A stretch of DNA of 64,000 bases from positions 22,488,630 through 22,552,629 of the forward strand of contig NC_063451.1 of assembly GCF_020379485.1 (NCBI RefSeq), given 5' to 3'. The translations under genes were made by a program, and so were the position numbers. Below, piece by piece: positions 34,001 through 44,802 of this stretch (position 1 is the first letter of the stretch; every line of letters starts with the position of its first letter). The notes below the pieces were generated by a model. The model searched no databases. It saw only the letters and a list, made by a program, of their open reading frames with translations, and was not told where the DNA came from. Source of the stretch: Brassica napus. Lineage: Eukaryota > Streptophyta > Magnoliopsida > Brassicales > Brassicaceae.

Positions 34001-35098
34001 AAGCAAGCACCAAGAGCATGGAACACTCGGATTGATAAGTACTTCAAGGAGAAAGGCTTCATCAAGTGTCCATATGAGCATGCACTTTATATCAAAACTC
34101 AAAACAATGATATATTGATTGCATGCTTATATGTTGATGACTTGATATTCACGGGCAACAATCCGATTATGTTTGAAGATTTCAAGATGGAGATGACAAA
34201 GGAGTTCGAGATGACCGACATTGGATTGATGTCATACTACCTTGGCATTGAAGTAAAGCAAGAAGAGAATAGAATCTTCATTACTCAAGAAGGCTATGCT
34301 AAAGAGGTGCTTAAGAAGTTCAAGATGGATGACTCAAATCCAGTTTGCACGCCAATGGAATGTGGAGTCAAGTTATCAAAGGAAGAAGAAGGAGAGAGTG
34401 TGGATCCAACACTTTTTAAGAGTTTGGTTGGAAGCTTACGATATCTAACGTGCACAAGGCCCGACATCCTACACGCAGTTGGAGTTGTGAGTCGATACAT
34501 GGAGCATCCAACAACAACTCATTTCAAGGCAGCCAAGAGGATCCTACGCTATATCAAAGGTACAATCAACTTTGGCTTGTATTACTCTATTTCTGACGAT
34601 TACAAGCTTGTTGGATATAGCGATAGCGATTGGGGTGGAGACGTAGATGACCGGAAAAGCACAAGTGGCTTCGTGTTTTTCATTGGAGAAACCGCTTTCA
34701 CATGGATGTCAAAGAAGCAACCAATTGTCACTCTTTCTACTTGTGAAGCGGAGTATGTGGCAGCTACTTCATGTGTTTGCCATGCCATTTGGTTACGAAA
34801 CTTGCTAAAGGAGTTGAACCTACCACAAGAGGAGCCAACAAAGATCTTTGTGGATAACAGGTCGGCAATAGCATTGGCGAAGAATCCAGTCTTCCATGAT
34901 CGGAGTAAGCACATCGATACTCGTTATCACTACATTAGAGAATGTGTTACCAAGATGGATGTGCAGTTAGAGTATGTGAAGACAAATGATCAAGTAGCTG
35001 ATATCTTCACCAAGCCACTCAAGCGAGAAGACTTTATCAAGATGAGGAGTTTGCTAGGAGTAACCAAATCAAGTTTAAGAGGGGGTGTTGAAAGTTAA
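31052..35098 (+). CDS. Copia Gag-Pol polyprotein, 1348 residues
   Basis: A single uninterrupted frame in the usual copia order. Gag-type N-terminus; CCHC knuckle at about residues 281-294 (CYSCGKFGHYASEC); aspartic protease at about 336 (LDSGASNHM); integrase zinc region (HLRFGHLN, CEGCLLGK) and catalytic core (HTDVCGP, RSDRGGEF, PQQNGVAERKNR); reverse transcriptase with YVDD at about 1027; RNase H (YSDSDWGGD, then DNRSAIALAKNP). With nearly identical LTRs and every domain present, it could be autonomous. The ATG at 31052 or the one at 31058 may be used, 28-34 bp after the LTR end. The stop falls 13 bp inside the 3' LTR. The copia lineage was not assigned. Confidence 0.93.
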   Translation: MKMANNGVPFQVPLLTKSNYDNWSLRMMAILGAHDVWEIVEKGFVEPENDGGLSQTQKDGLRDSRKRDKKALCLIHQGLDEDTFEKVAGAKTSKEAWEKLRTSYKGAEQVKKVRLQTLRGEFEALQMKEGELISDYFSRVLTVTNNLKRNGEKLDEVRIMEKVLRSLDSKFEHIVTIIEETKDLETMTMEQLLGSLQAYEEKKKKKEDIVEQVLKMRIDHKEESGRSNLRRGGGHFRGRGCGVNGRGWRPYEDNFNQRGENSSRDRGRGNPKSRYDKSSIKCYSCGKFGHYASECKTPNKNRVEEKSNYVEERSKEEDMLLMAYKKDEPNEVHKWYLDSGASNHMCGNKRMFVELDESVKTDVALGDESRMEVKGKGNILIRLKNGDHQFISNVYYIPSMKTNILSLGQLLEKGYDIRLKDNSLSLRDNANNLITKVPMSSNRMFVLNIQNDIARCLKMCYKEESWLWHLRFGHLNFGGLELLSKKEMVKGLPCINHPNQVCEGCLLGKQFKMSFPKESETRARKPLELIHTDVCGPIKPSSLGKSNYFLLFIDDFSRKTWVYFLNQKSEVFENFKKFKAHVEKESGLKIKSMRSDRGGEFMSKEFLKYCEDNGIRRQLTVPRTPQQNGVAERKNRTILEMARSMLKSKKLPKELWAEAVACAVYISNRSPTKSVLEKTPQEAWSGRKPGVSHLRVFGSIAHAHVPDEKRSKLDDKSEKYIFIGYDANSKGYKLYNPETKKTIISRNVIFDEEGEWDWRSNNEDYNFFPSFEEENVEQPREEPATPPTSPTTSSQGDESSSERTPRFRSVQDIYEVTENQDNLTLFCLFADCEPMNFEEAQEKKSWRSAMDEEIKSIQKNDTWELASLPNGHKAIGVKWVYKAKKNSKGEVERYKARLVAKGYSQRAGIDYDEVFAPVARLETVRLIISLAAQKSWRIHQMDVKSAFLNGDLEEEVYIEQPQGYMVEGEEDKVLRLKKALYGLKQAPRAWNTRIDKYFKEKGFIKCPYEHALYIKTQNNDILIACLYVDDLIFTGNNPIMFEDFKMEMTKEFEMTDIGLMSYYLGIEVKQEENRIFITQEGYAKEVLKKFKMDDSNPVCTPMECGVKLSKEEEGESVDPTLFKSLVGSLRYLTCTRPDILHAVGVVSRYMEHPTTTHFKAAKRILRYIKGTINFGLYYSISDDYKLVGYSDSDWGGDVDDRKSTSGFVFFIGETAFTWMSKKQPIVTLSTCEAEYVAATSCVCHAIWLRNLLKELNLPQEEPTKIFVDNRSAIALAKNPVFHDRSKHIDTRYHYIRECVTKMDVQLEYVKTNDQVADIFTKPLKREDFIKMRSLLGVTKSSLRGGVES

Positions 35099-35485
35099 AC
35101 TTGATTTGGATCACATTTTGGGCTAATAATTTACTAATCATTTTAGTCCAAACTTAGTCCAATATCTAGAATCATCCTCCACCTCCTTAGAATAAAAATC
35201 TAGATATTCTCATAGAATTATCTAGATAATTATAATAAAAAAATCTTAGATATTATGGTAGAATTCTCTAGATTTATGATTAAAATATGTAAGATATTTT
35301 GTATTTTGGAGGCTATAAATACCTCCACTCCCCTTTCATTTTGAATCACCAAGAAATAAACAAAGCTTGTAACAAGTAATAAAAATCTTCTTCTAAGTTA
35401 TAAAATCTTTATTCTTCACAAAATTTCTTTCTCTTCAAACACTTTAAACACTTTCTCCATCTTTATAAAACTTTTCATTCCAACA
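35086..35485 (+). repeat. Copia 3' LTR
   Basis: 400 bp, one base different from the 5' LTR. Dioxygenase 2 3'-flanking sequence resumes immediately after it (CTCAGACCG). Confidence 0.95.
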
Positions 35486-36389
35486 CTCAGACCGTTCATG
35501 TTTCTTCTTTTGTTCTTTGTCTTCTGGAAGAGGTTAAATGGGTACTTATTGATGGTTTAGCATTTTTTTTTTACTTGTTATATATATACTTCATTAATAC
35601 ATTGAAGACATTTTAATGTATTTAGATCTGAAGAAGAAAAAAAAACTTATAGTAGGGGTGATGATAGTCTTTGTGAAACAATTGAAGATAGACAGACCCT
35701 TTTGGGGTTCTTTCGGCATCTAAATGATTGTTTTACAATGCTCAGAAGTAAGTCAAAACGTGTGATGATGTAATATCATTCATCATAGACCTGTGAAAAT
35801 GTATTCTGACAGGTCCAGTCTCCGTGAATCTGTAGGAAAGGACCAATGACCACACAGAGTTTGTGGGAGTTTGGGAGGAATATTTTAGTCAAACTTTTTA
35901 TGTTTAGTCAAAGAGATATGTATCTTTGTTGTCATGGATCAAACGTTACGTTTTCTCTTTAGTTTTACAGCATTGTTTATATACCAGTAGCTTCATACTC
36001 GCACTGTTCACAATTACTACACAAATCGGTTAACCACACCAATGATCCTTTCTCGTCCATCCAGGGAGGAGAAAAGGAGGGCAAGGATGAATAAGAAGGT
36101 GAGAATGAAGAATTTGAAGAAGATAACGAGATTCCGAGCTGATGATCCTTGCTGCATCTTCTCAAAGGGTAATGAGTTTTCAGGTTTTGGTTAATTTGTT
36201 AACACAGAATGTTTAGAAGCTGGTCTATCACTGGTCTCCTCTTGTGATTGTTGTAGTAGTATCCAAATGAAAACAACAGAAGGTTGTATCTGCTTTTTAC
36301 AGCAATAGCTTATTGAAAAGCCTAAGCATAACAACGTTAGGTTAAACTCGTAAAACCATTTTACATGTATATTTATACATCTTGCTCAG
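35486..36389. other. Spacer between dioxygenase 2 and SHB1
   Basis: Intergenic DNA between convergent genes. Apart from the small minus-strand ORF at 36017-36157, no coding sequence or repeat was recognised. Confidence 0.4.
36017..36157 (-). CDS. Possible 46-residue peptide with a hydrophobic N-terminal segment
   Basis: An ATG at 36157 opens a 46-codon frame with a strongly hydrophobic stretch (LVIFFKFFILTFLFILALLF) followed by a short charged tail (DGRER). It could be a signal peptide or membrane anchor of a small secreted or membrane peptide. An overlapping 62-codon frame at 35977-36165 has ordinary composition. I do not recognise either. Support is compositional only. Confidence 0.25.
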   Translation of the reverse strand: MQQGSSARNLVIFFKFFILTFLFILALLFSSLDGRERIIGVVNRFV

Positions 36390-39300
36390 CTAATTGTCTT
36401 GATCTCTATCTTCTTGGTAGTTGAACGGTAACGGAACAGATTTGAACGCCCTGAACTTTCCAACATTGTTTAAATGTTCATTCTCCAGTCTAATCAACAA
36501 AACCAACACAAATTATCAAAAGATGTATAGATCTTTGGAAACAAACATATCTCAGTCTCTAGAGCTTACCTGAAAAAGTTCCATATACCTCTGCATATGA
36601 TCTCAAGACAAGCCAGAAGCGCGACAAGAGTTTCTCTATGTAAGAAAGAAAATTTCAGATCCAAAACTGTTTGCAACCACACTAACCTCAACAAAACATT
36701 CAAGACCTATCAAGAAGATGAAACAACATAAACCATAATGTAAGAAAAATAAAACGAAGTAATAGAGGATATTGCTGCTCACCATTGCAGCGTAGTACAC
36801 TGTTTTGTGAGGAACAAGAAGCTTGTCTCTCAAGAAACTGTTCTTACATCCTCTCTGAAGCAATCCCCAGTCAATAACAATGTCCCAGTAAGTTGCATAA
36901 AGCGTTGCAACTCCTGAGAAAACCCAAGCTGTGATGTTCCACGTGGTTCCTCTGTTGAGAGTATATGCTGTTCTAAGACAAGCAGCGACTATGGTCAAGA
37001 GATACTTGGCGGCATTGTACCCATGACTAAGATCATTTTCTTCGATTATTCTTCTGATGCACTGAATAAACCGTAACCAGTATGGTATAACGGCTACAAT
37101 GAAGTAGAATGTTGTGAAAACATCGTTTGATCTGCATGTGTTTCTTTGTCTTTGTCTGAAGTCTCCAATTCCATAGTAGCATATGTAGAACTCTAGACTC
37201 CTCAGTGCTTGAACCTGGCTTGTTAGTTGATCTGCTAAGAAAAAGTCTGGAAGATTCACCTGAAAAAAATGCAAAACACATTTTATTGATGATGTTGTTT
37301 ATATGACTGAAGTAGAGGATAGTGCTGGCCATTCGGGTTTCCGGTTCGATTCGACTCGGGTTATTCCGGTTGGGGTATATAAAACCTGTTTCAGAACCGA
37401 ACATTTTTTTGGATCTGATAGGTTTGGATAGTATTAGGTTCGGTTGGGTTTCTATTTTTCTTACAAAACCCGAAACAAAACTGAATTATCAATTGTTCGG
37501 TTTGGTTCGGGTTTTAGACCAAAAACACTAAAAAACGTAAAGACCGAAAATATTAGGGTAATTCAGATTTTTTAAAATAATTATTGATTTATAAATTATA
37601 TTTATACATATTTATTCAAAATTTTAAAATAATTAATATTTTATTATATTTAAATATTTTGGTACTCGTTCGGTTCACGGTTCCGATTTGGTTTCGATTT
37701 TTTCGGTTTGGTTCCGGTTCAGATTTCGGATAACATGCCCAGAACTAGAGGATATAGTTGGTACCGTGTAAAATGGTGCAGCGATGCAGCGGAACAGAAC
37801 CGTGAGGAAGAAGAACCGGCTTGACCGATAGAGAATGTTGAAGGGGCAAAGAGTAATGGCAACCACTAGCTGAGACGTGACCAAACACAAAGGCATTGAG
37901 TTGTGAATTGTAATGAGAGAGGCAGCCTTAAGGAACTTACAGCGAGGAGGAAGAGGGGAATAAGTTCAGTGACTATTCTGTAGTCTTTGGTTTGAGAATC
38001 CATTTCCATGTCAAGGTTTAATAAGACAGCACACAAAGAAAGTGTACCAAGACCAAAGCTTAGAAGTAGAACATGTCTATAACCAAGTTCAGTGCCTTGT
38101 TTGAAACCAAAGATGAATGGGTAATTCACACGGTATATCCCCCAGAAGTAGATATTTGCAGCGTACATAACCACATGCAAGACTACAAACCCAAAGAACC
38201 TGTACATATATCAAGATCATCACATGAAAGTTACACATAGACTTAGAGCGTTTGTTTCAAATGGATACCTGTAGAGAGGGAACATTGTTTCCATGTAAGT
38301 TCGTTGTCCTGGTGTGCCCATGATATTACGAGCATGGATGATCAGAGCAAGAGCTATTATGAGAGATGTAGCACAGCCAAAGAAGAAGCCTGAAAATAAA
38401 ACATAACAAAATGATGAATTACGCCAAAAACACACAAACCAAAGATTTTATATATAGAACAGTTTTGTTATATACCGGTGGAGAATGTGGTTCGATGTAG
38501 TTCTTTGTTCTCTTTTGGTCTTAAGAGGTTCATCCCTTGACGCCGGTTTGAATTGCAGAAATGTTCAATCACAGTAGATTCAGCTCTTACCATCAGCTTA
38601 TGAATCTGAAGATGTTTAAAGCTACAAGTTAAGGTTTGTTTTAGAATATAAGCAAGTGTGTTTTTAAACATCTTCTTACTTCATCAGAGCTAGTGAGGTA
38701 AGAGCTATCCACCATTTCCATGTACTGCTTCGCAGCATTTCTTGCTGCTATCTAAAACAGTAGCGCATATCAACCCTTATATATACTAAAGTTTTAAATG
38801 TCATTAATTAATTGATAAAGAAAATCCAGTACCTTATCATACTTCTTCATGATCTTGGAAACCGCTGACGTGTTCAAGAAGCTATAGTTTTTAAGATGCC
38901 CAAGTTTCTGATAGAACTTGATGAACGCTCTCTGAAGTCTCTCCTCAACTTTCTTGAGATTCTCTCTTGTGAATTTAAGCTCTTCCTGCTTATGAACCTT
39001 GAGGATGGTTTTAATTGCTGACAGTGGAGTTTCCAGTGTTCTGTTCATCCTGATACCCTCAAGAATACTTTTATTGGCCTCGTTCTTTATGTGATCACCT
39101 AATGTCACTTCTTAATATCCAAAATAATAAAGATTCAATACTCACATGCCAAATTAGACCTAGAAGCAATCAGAGAAACTCACTATTTTCTTTAGACTTG
39201 GAAGACAAGGCATTGATATCTACTGAGACTGAATCAGAGGAAGACGGTTTCTTCTCCTTAACTCTGTGTCTGAAAGCAACCAAAGCATCCATCTGTTTAC

Positions 39301-39697
39301 TCAGAGCCAAAGACTGGTTCCTCGCTTTCTCCACTTTCAACCTGTAGAAGCTATTCACTTTGTTGAATTCTCGGTCTAGGGTTCTAAAGAAGGCAGCCTC
39401 AGAGTCTCCACCTGGCTCTCCCGTCTTCAAAAACGCTGTCTCGTAAGTCATATCGTGCTCGTATCCGGCATGAGTGACAGCGTTGAAAACAATGACGTGA
39501 TTCTCAGAGACAGAGGCGTTGCGGGTGTAGCGTCTGGTTAGGTTGCGTGCGAAGGAAGGTTTGCTCTGGCTGTTGGAAACTGAAATCTTCCGGGTGGCTT
39601 GGATGTCTTGAAGAATGGTTTTGAGGTAAGCGTAATCTATGTAAGCTTCTTGCCACTCTGGGATCATCTTAGACACAAACTCTCTCCCGAATCTCAT
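36390..39697 (-). CDS. SHB1: SHB1 / PHO1;H4-type SPX-EXS protein
   Basis: Ten exons on the minus strand (39697-39184, 39110-38833, 38751-38680, 38605-38476, 38389-38269, 38199-37941, 37869-37765, 37259-36783, 36706-36570, 36489-36390) join in frame to 730 residues, near the length of Arabidopsis SHB1. The SPX domain spans the first ~300 residues ([41 protein letters not shown]). It is followed by membrane segments and the EXS domain ([30 protein letters not shown]). SPX domains sense inositol pyrophosphates. PHO1 relatives export phosphate, whereas SHB1 itself is known for roles in blue-light hypocotyl growth and in endosperm and seed size. No lesion was found. Intron 7 (37764-37260) contains a hAT MITE. 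Confidence 0.93.
37322..37746. mobile_element. hAT-type MITE in SHB1 intron 7
   Basis: An exact 8-bp direct repeat AGAGGATA (37314-37321 and 37747-37754) flanks a 425-bp insert with loosely inverted ends (GTGCTGGCCATTCGGG and the complement of CATGCCCAGAACT). The interior is TTCGGGTT/GGTTCGG-rich at the ends and AT-rich in the middle, like the MITEs at 2019 and 26400. Most of the intron is this insertion. Confidence 0.78.
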
Positions 39698-41985
39698 TTT
39701 CTCGTTTCCTTTTGTTTAGCTAATCTTCAACCTTCGTAAGGCAAATCTGTCTATCTCTAGAGCTTGTAAAGTCATAGACTCATTTAAGAATCTTGGTTTC
39801 TCTCTATGTCTTTAAAACAAAGCTGGAAAAAAGACTTCCCATGTTCTGACTTTTGGGTTTGAGTGACGCTTAATGCTATTTAATTGTTTGTTTGCGAAAT
39901 GAAGACCTCTCTAACCAAAACTTTAAACTGTACCAGTTGAGAGCTACCAAGAACACTATAGTCCACAATTGAACCAATCAAAAAATAATAATTGGTATTT
40001 TATTGACCACAATCTGCATTGTTTTGCTATATACTTTTTTTGTCAAGATATGTACATGACCTATGTAAGATAAGATAAAACTCAAAACTAAAACAACAAC
40101 AAAAATGTTCACTATTAAAAAGGCAAAAGAAAAAAAGATATACATGTCGTCAGTGAAGAGTTATGAGCAGACTTATCCAGGAAGATTCATACTCAACTCT
40201 TACAATGTTAATGTTGATCCGTACGTAAAGTTATATACGGACTCACTTGTAATACAGGGCAATTTTCTCTTGCACTCCTACCTCTTAATATTTTCTACGT
40301 TTTATATTTAAATTGCATGTATGTAAGTTGCATAAACCACGTAGACTGGGTAAAAATAGAGTATTTAAGTTAGGGTAAAAGATCTTGTGGAGTTGAACCT
40401 AGACACGTGACATATCATGGTTTTTAGTGTTTCTATATGGTTTAAATCGAATTGGATGGAAAAAAGAAAGATGCATAATTGTGTAGATGTACTAGAAATT
40501 TAGCAATAGCTTAGAATTTTTCTACCAATGGACGGAGCTCAAATTTTGACTAAAGATATATAATTGAATTATCTTTCCAAATCGGAGGGTTTGAGGTCGA
40601 TTCATCGGTAGGATTAAAAGTTATGCTCGTTCTATCTGCCAGTGTAATACGAATTTTTTTTTGAAAACTTCGGTTTTTTCTATTTTCTGTTTAGCTTTGC
40701 ATAAAATTCGACCACGACGTTTTATACCCTATTTTTAGATGTTACTAAGTCATTGTTTAAGATAAAGTTCATTTTAGATTTAGAGAAAAAGATCGGGATC
40801 CCTTTTAAGATTGATTTGGAAATCATATTTTTATTATTTTAATATAATTATGTAGACTTCATCATTGATCATGTATTCTTTGATTATGTCTGACTAAATC
40901 ACTTATTAGATTTAAAAATTTGAAAAGATTGATGAATTGCTAAAATGAATTGTTACGGTTTATCTTTTGTTCTTCGTCTTGATTGTTCTTAATGCTAGAT
41001 TTGGACTAACAATCCTGATAATCTAGATCATATGATAATTGGTAGACACAAAAATGTTATTGATGGTCTAAAATAATTTTCGATGAGTTAAATAACTATT
41101 GACAAATAAAATTTAATGAACATATCAAACCTAATCTTAATACTTGTTTTAATTCTTTAAATTCACAAAGAAGTTTGAGATTGTAGGATGTACACATAGA
41201 TATTTTCTGCAGCAGAAACTAATTGACTTAATTATCGTGATTAGACTTTTAAGCTGTTTTTAATAACCTTAATATTCGTTTGACTTCAAATATGATTTCT
41301 TGAATGATTTTTTTGGATCTACCGATTTTTCTTACATTACTTGCAAACCGATTTACTTTATTATTGGTTACTGCTTTCTAATTGATTACATATTTTAATG
41401 AGACGTTTATACTGAGGGACACTTTCTTTCTTTTGTTAACGTCTGAAGACACATTGTGTAGATGGAGCACAATATTGGAACAGATGTCTTTTCGTTGGAC
41501 ATTAAACCCTCCGCGCGAGTTTGGAAAGAGAATGTTCCCTTTAAGGAACCAAACCAGATAACTTGGAATAAATGCAGAAGGTGGAAAAGTAAAATTAGGT
41601 ATATGGGTTTTAGAGTCTCTTGTTTGGGCCGTTGATTTTTTTGGTGAAACAAGATCTAATGGCTCAGTAGAGGCGTATAGTTTTGGCTCTAATAAATGTT
41701 GTTCTTTAACGTATAGTTTTTGTTTGTGAGAGTAGTATGATGTATGTCATGTGAACTACACGGCTTTAACCCTTTCACTGATAGATTTTTCTTTTGGTTT
41801 CTAAACAAAAATGTATATGAACAAAATCTAATTGTTTAATACGAAAATAAATACAAACGTTTACAAAATGCAGAAACTTTCATCTTATACAAATCTCGTA
41901 AATACCCAGAACATGGAAGACAAAGGTGGGATCTTCATTGTTATCCATATCTCATCTGACCACCTCTTATCTGACCATTGCGCAC
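39698..41985. other. SHB1 upstream region and AT-rich intergenic DNA
   Basis: No gene or repeat family was recognised. The first few hundred bases must hold the SHB1 promoter on the minus strand. The short open frames here (for example 40105-40311 and 41407-41652) have no recognisable domains and look random. Confidence 0.4.
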
Positions 41986-41989
41986 TTGA

Positions 41990-42117
41990 CCCCCCCCCCC
42001 CCCCCCCACTCTCATGTCCACAGCCACCACATCCACACAACTACTGTCCACACCGATCACATCCACACGTCACGACATCAACAACATCAACACAACCACT
42101 GACAATGAGAACCCCGT
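41990..42117. repeat. Poly-C run and left part of the 197-bp tandem repeat
   Basis: An 18-base C run (41990-42007) is followed by CCACATC/CATCAACAACATCAACACAACCACTGAC text that matches the end of the tandem repeat unit on the far side of the gypsy insertion. The gypsy element therefore landed inside this repeat. Confidence 0.6.
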
Positions 42118-43257
42118 TGATATATGGTGTTTTTCACATCATTGTATAGGTGTTTTCGTATTGATTCGAGTCCTTAATCCGTGTCAGTCTAGTCTTTTTT
42201 GATCTTTTACAGGTCTGGAGGTGGTAGAAGAGTGAAGAGAGGGTGCTTGAAGAGAAGCTGTCCTTTTGGAGCATTCCTGCGAAGAACACTCAAGGCGAAC
42301 AGTCCCGAGACTATTCTCAAGCGGAACAAGCAGACGGAGTGATCCCGAGGTTGTTCCCGACAAATAAGGAAGCTCCTATTTCGGGAATTAAAGCCCTGTT
42401 GCCCTAATATCTTTCCTACCTATTGGCGCCTCCATATAAAGACACCATCTATCATATTTTATTAATTACGCTATTTTTTACAAGAGAACTATTAGCTTTT
42501 GCGATCTGCAACTTGTAAGGGAGAAGAATCCATTCTCGCATAGAGAAGACCATCTGAACCCTTTGTTTACTACTCTTATTATTAGGCAGTTTCATTCAGA
42601 ATCTATGTCTTTGATTGCTTGCATCATGATCGAGTAGTGATCTAGCTCGCCTAGGGTTCTAGGGTGTTGAAATATGAGCTAAACATAGATAAGCTATTCT
42701 TGATTATTCTTCATTCATACTATTCTTAAGGCTTCCATTAATCTGATCACTTGATGTTAGATCCTAAGTTTATCGCCTAGCTAACCGCTTAGGAGATAGC
42801 TTGACATGTATTGAATGAGCTTAGTATCCCTAATCAGCGAAAGTAGATATTAGGGTAGTAAGTGAACTGATCGGACCTGATCTCTAAGGCTTGCAGTCGT
42901 TTCTCATCTCAACGACAGTTAGATGATGGGATCGACCAGCAAAGAGATCACCACCACGACAGTGGGGTGTTCCAGCTGAGTGATCCGAGTTCTAGAAAGC
43001 ACTGCATCGCGCTTGAATAATTGTTTGGCTCTCGCTCAACACCCAATGAAATACCCTAGGCTAGCTTCTTGTTAAATTGAATCAAACTCTAGTTTACTTG
43101 TTTTCCGCGTCACCAATTGAATTGAAAACCATTTTCTTCTTAGCTTGACATTGAACTTATAAGAGTAAAGTGTAGACTGGTCCTCTGGATTGAATCTAAA
43201 GTACTATAATCACAACTGTTAACTTGGCAGTAGCAAAGATTCATATTTAGTGTATCA
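42118..43257 (+). repeat. Athila-type 5' LTR
   Basis: 1140 bp, TG...CA. A TATA-like CATATAAAG at 42433-42441 is the likely promoter. Confidence 0.93.
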
Positions 43258-43375
43258 AGTTTTGGCGCCGTTGCGACGGGGACCAGATTTTTTTACCTCT
43301 ACTTTTCGGTTTCAATTTAAGTCTAAGATATCTAACTCGCCTCTTTTTATTTGTCACAGCTAATGATCCAGGTGC

Positions 43376-44773
43376 ATGACCAGTAGACATACTCGGAGCA
43401 ACGCACAAGGACCATTGCATCAGCTCACCAACGAAGAACTAGCGAGATTAGAACGTCAGAACCGTCAACTGCCTAGACCTACAAGCACCAACATGGGCGA
43501 TCATCAGGATGATCTTACTGCTGCGATTGCACTCATGCAACAACAGATGCAGCAGATGCAGCAAACTATCCAAGCGAACGCTGCAAACCAACGTAATGCA
43601 CCGGAGGAAGCTGATCAGATTGGCTAAAGGAATCTCTTGCGTAATTTACGTGCTACGCGATCCGCGATCAACCCTCCACCTTGCACTAGACAAGACTTTG
43701 AGATCAAGCCCGCCTTGATAGGTCTGGTGCAGAGGAACATCTTCAATGGACTTCCTGCAGAAATTCCGATGGACCACATTGAAAACTTTGAGAAGATGTG
43801 TGGGTTCACTAAGGCGAATGGAGTACCACCAGATTACATCAAGTGTACCCTGTTCCCTTTCTCTCTCGATGGGAAGGCTGCTCGCTGGCTAGATTCCCTA
43901 CCCACTGGATCGCTCACCACATGGGAACAAGCCAGATCCGCTTTCTTGAGCCATTTCTACACGAAGTCAAAGACATCAGCTCTGAGACAGAAGATCGCCA
44001 CCTTTAAACAGCTGGTAGATGAGCCGTTCTGCGACGCTTGGGAGCGATTCAACGTCTACCGCAGGGGGTGCCCACATCACGGTTTTGAAGAAGACTATCT
44101 ACTCGGAGTGTTCTACGATGGAGTAGGTTGGGAGTACAGGAATGCTTTAAACTCAGCCAGTAATGGAAATTTCATGACCCAATCCACTCAAGGCGCTTTC
44201 GCGCTGATTGAGAACATGGCCTCAAGCTCAGCTGACAGCAACCGAGAGACTGACCGCACCCAAAAGGTGAACAGCATCGACAATAGCAAAATAGATGAGC
44301 TCTCTGCCAAGGTCGATCAACTGATAAAGATTAATCAGAACCATGTCTTCATCATGGAAGAATCCCCTCAGGATAAAGGAACCACAGACACTACATCAGA
44401 AGCAGACCAGGCGACTGAGGACCATCATGAGGTTAGCTATGTGAATGGACAAGGATGGCAGTTCAAGAACTACCACCCGAACCCTAACGTGAGGAACAAC
44501 CCCCACCTGTTCAACAACCCTAAACCCGATGGTAACGCAGAAAATGCTCAAGGCAATCAGGTTCAGAACAGTGGCTACCAACGGGGGTATGGAAATCAAG
44601 GAAGAACATTTGTCCTCAGCCCAGCTCAGAATACTCAGTTCCACAACCAGAAACAACCGACTAACCAGCAGCCTGCACAGCCTGCTCAAACTGCTCCACA
44701 AGACGAGATGAAGAGTCTTGCCAATAAGATGAGCCAGCTGCTCCAAGGACAGCAGATCCAGGGAAAACACTGA
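43376..44773 (+). pseudogene. Athila-type gag, broken
   Basis: The first part (43376-43627) ends in an in-frame TAA at 43625-43627 and the same frame continues afterwards into the retrotrans_gag core (AARWLDSLPTGSLTTWEQAR, FLSHFYTKSKT, DAWERFNVYRRGCPHHGFE). At about 44760 a frameshift separates it from the downstream reading (LNQVTNDINTRMNHMF), which runs on into pol. At least two disabling lesions are present. Confidence 0.85.
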
Positions 44774-44802
44774 ATCAGGTCACAAACGACATCAATACCC
44801 GA

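Larger units (their letters stand above)
30625..35485 (+). mobile_element. Copia LTR retrotransposon, apparently complete and young
   Basis: LTRs at 30625-31024 and 35086-35485 are both 400 bp, start TGTTGAAAG, end CAACA, and differ at a single base by eye (TTCAAAC against TCCAAAC near position 65). Flanks are CTTAG and CTCAG, a 5-bp target duplication with one change. The primer-binding site TGGTATCAGAGCC (31028-31040) matches initiator-Met tRNA, and a polypurine tract AAGAGGGGG ends at 35085. A TATA box (CTATAAATA) is at 30852-30860 in the LTR. The element lies in the 3' flank of dioxygenase 2, 59 bp after its stop. Confidence 0.95.

Noticed and set aside
40105..40311. 68-codon plus-strand frame
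   Set aside because: AT-rich intergenic DNA, no homology recognised.
41407..41652. 81-codon minus-strand frame
   Set aside because: Ordinary composition, no recognised motif, no splice context.
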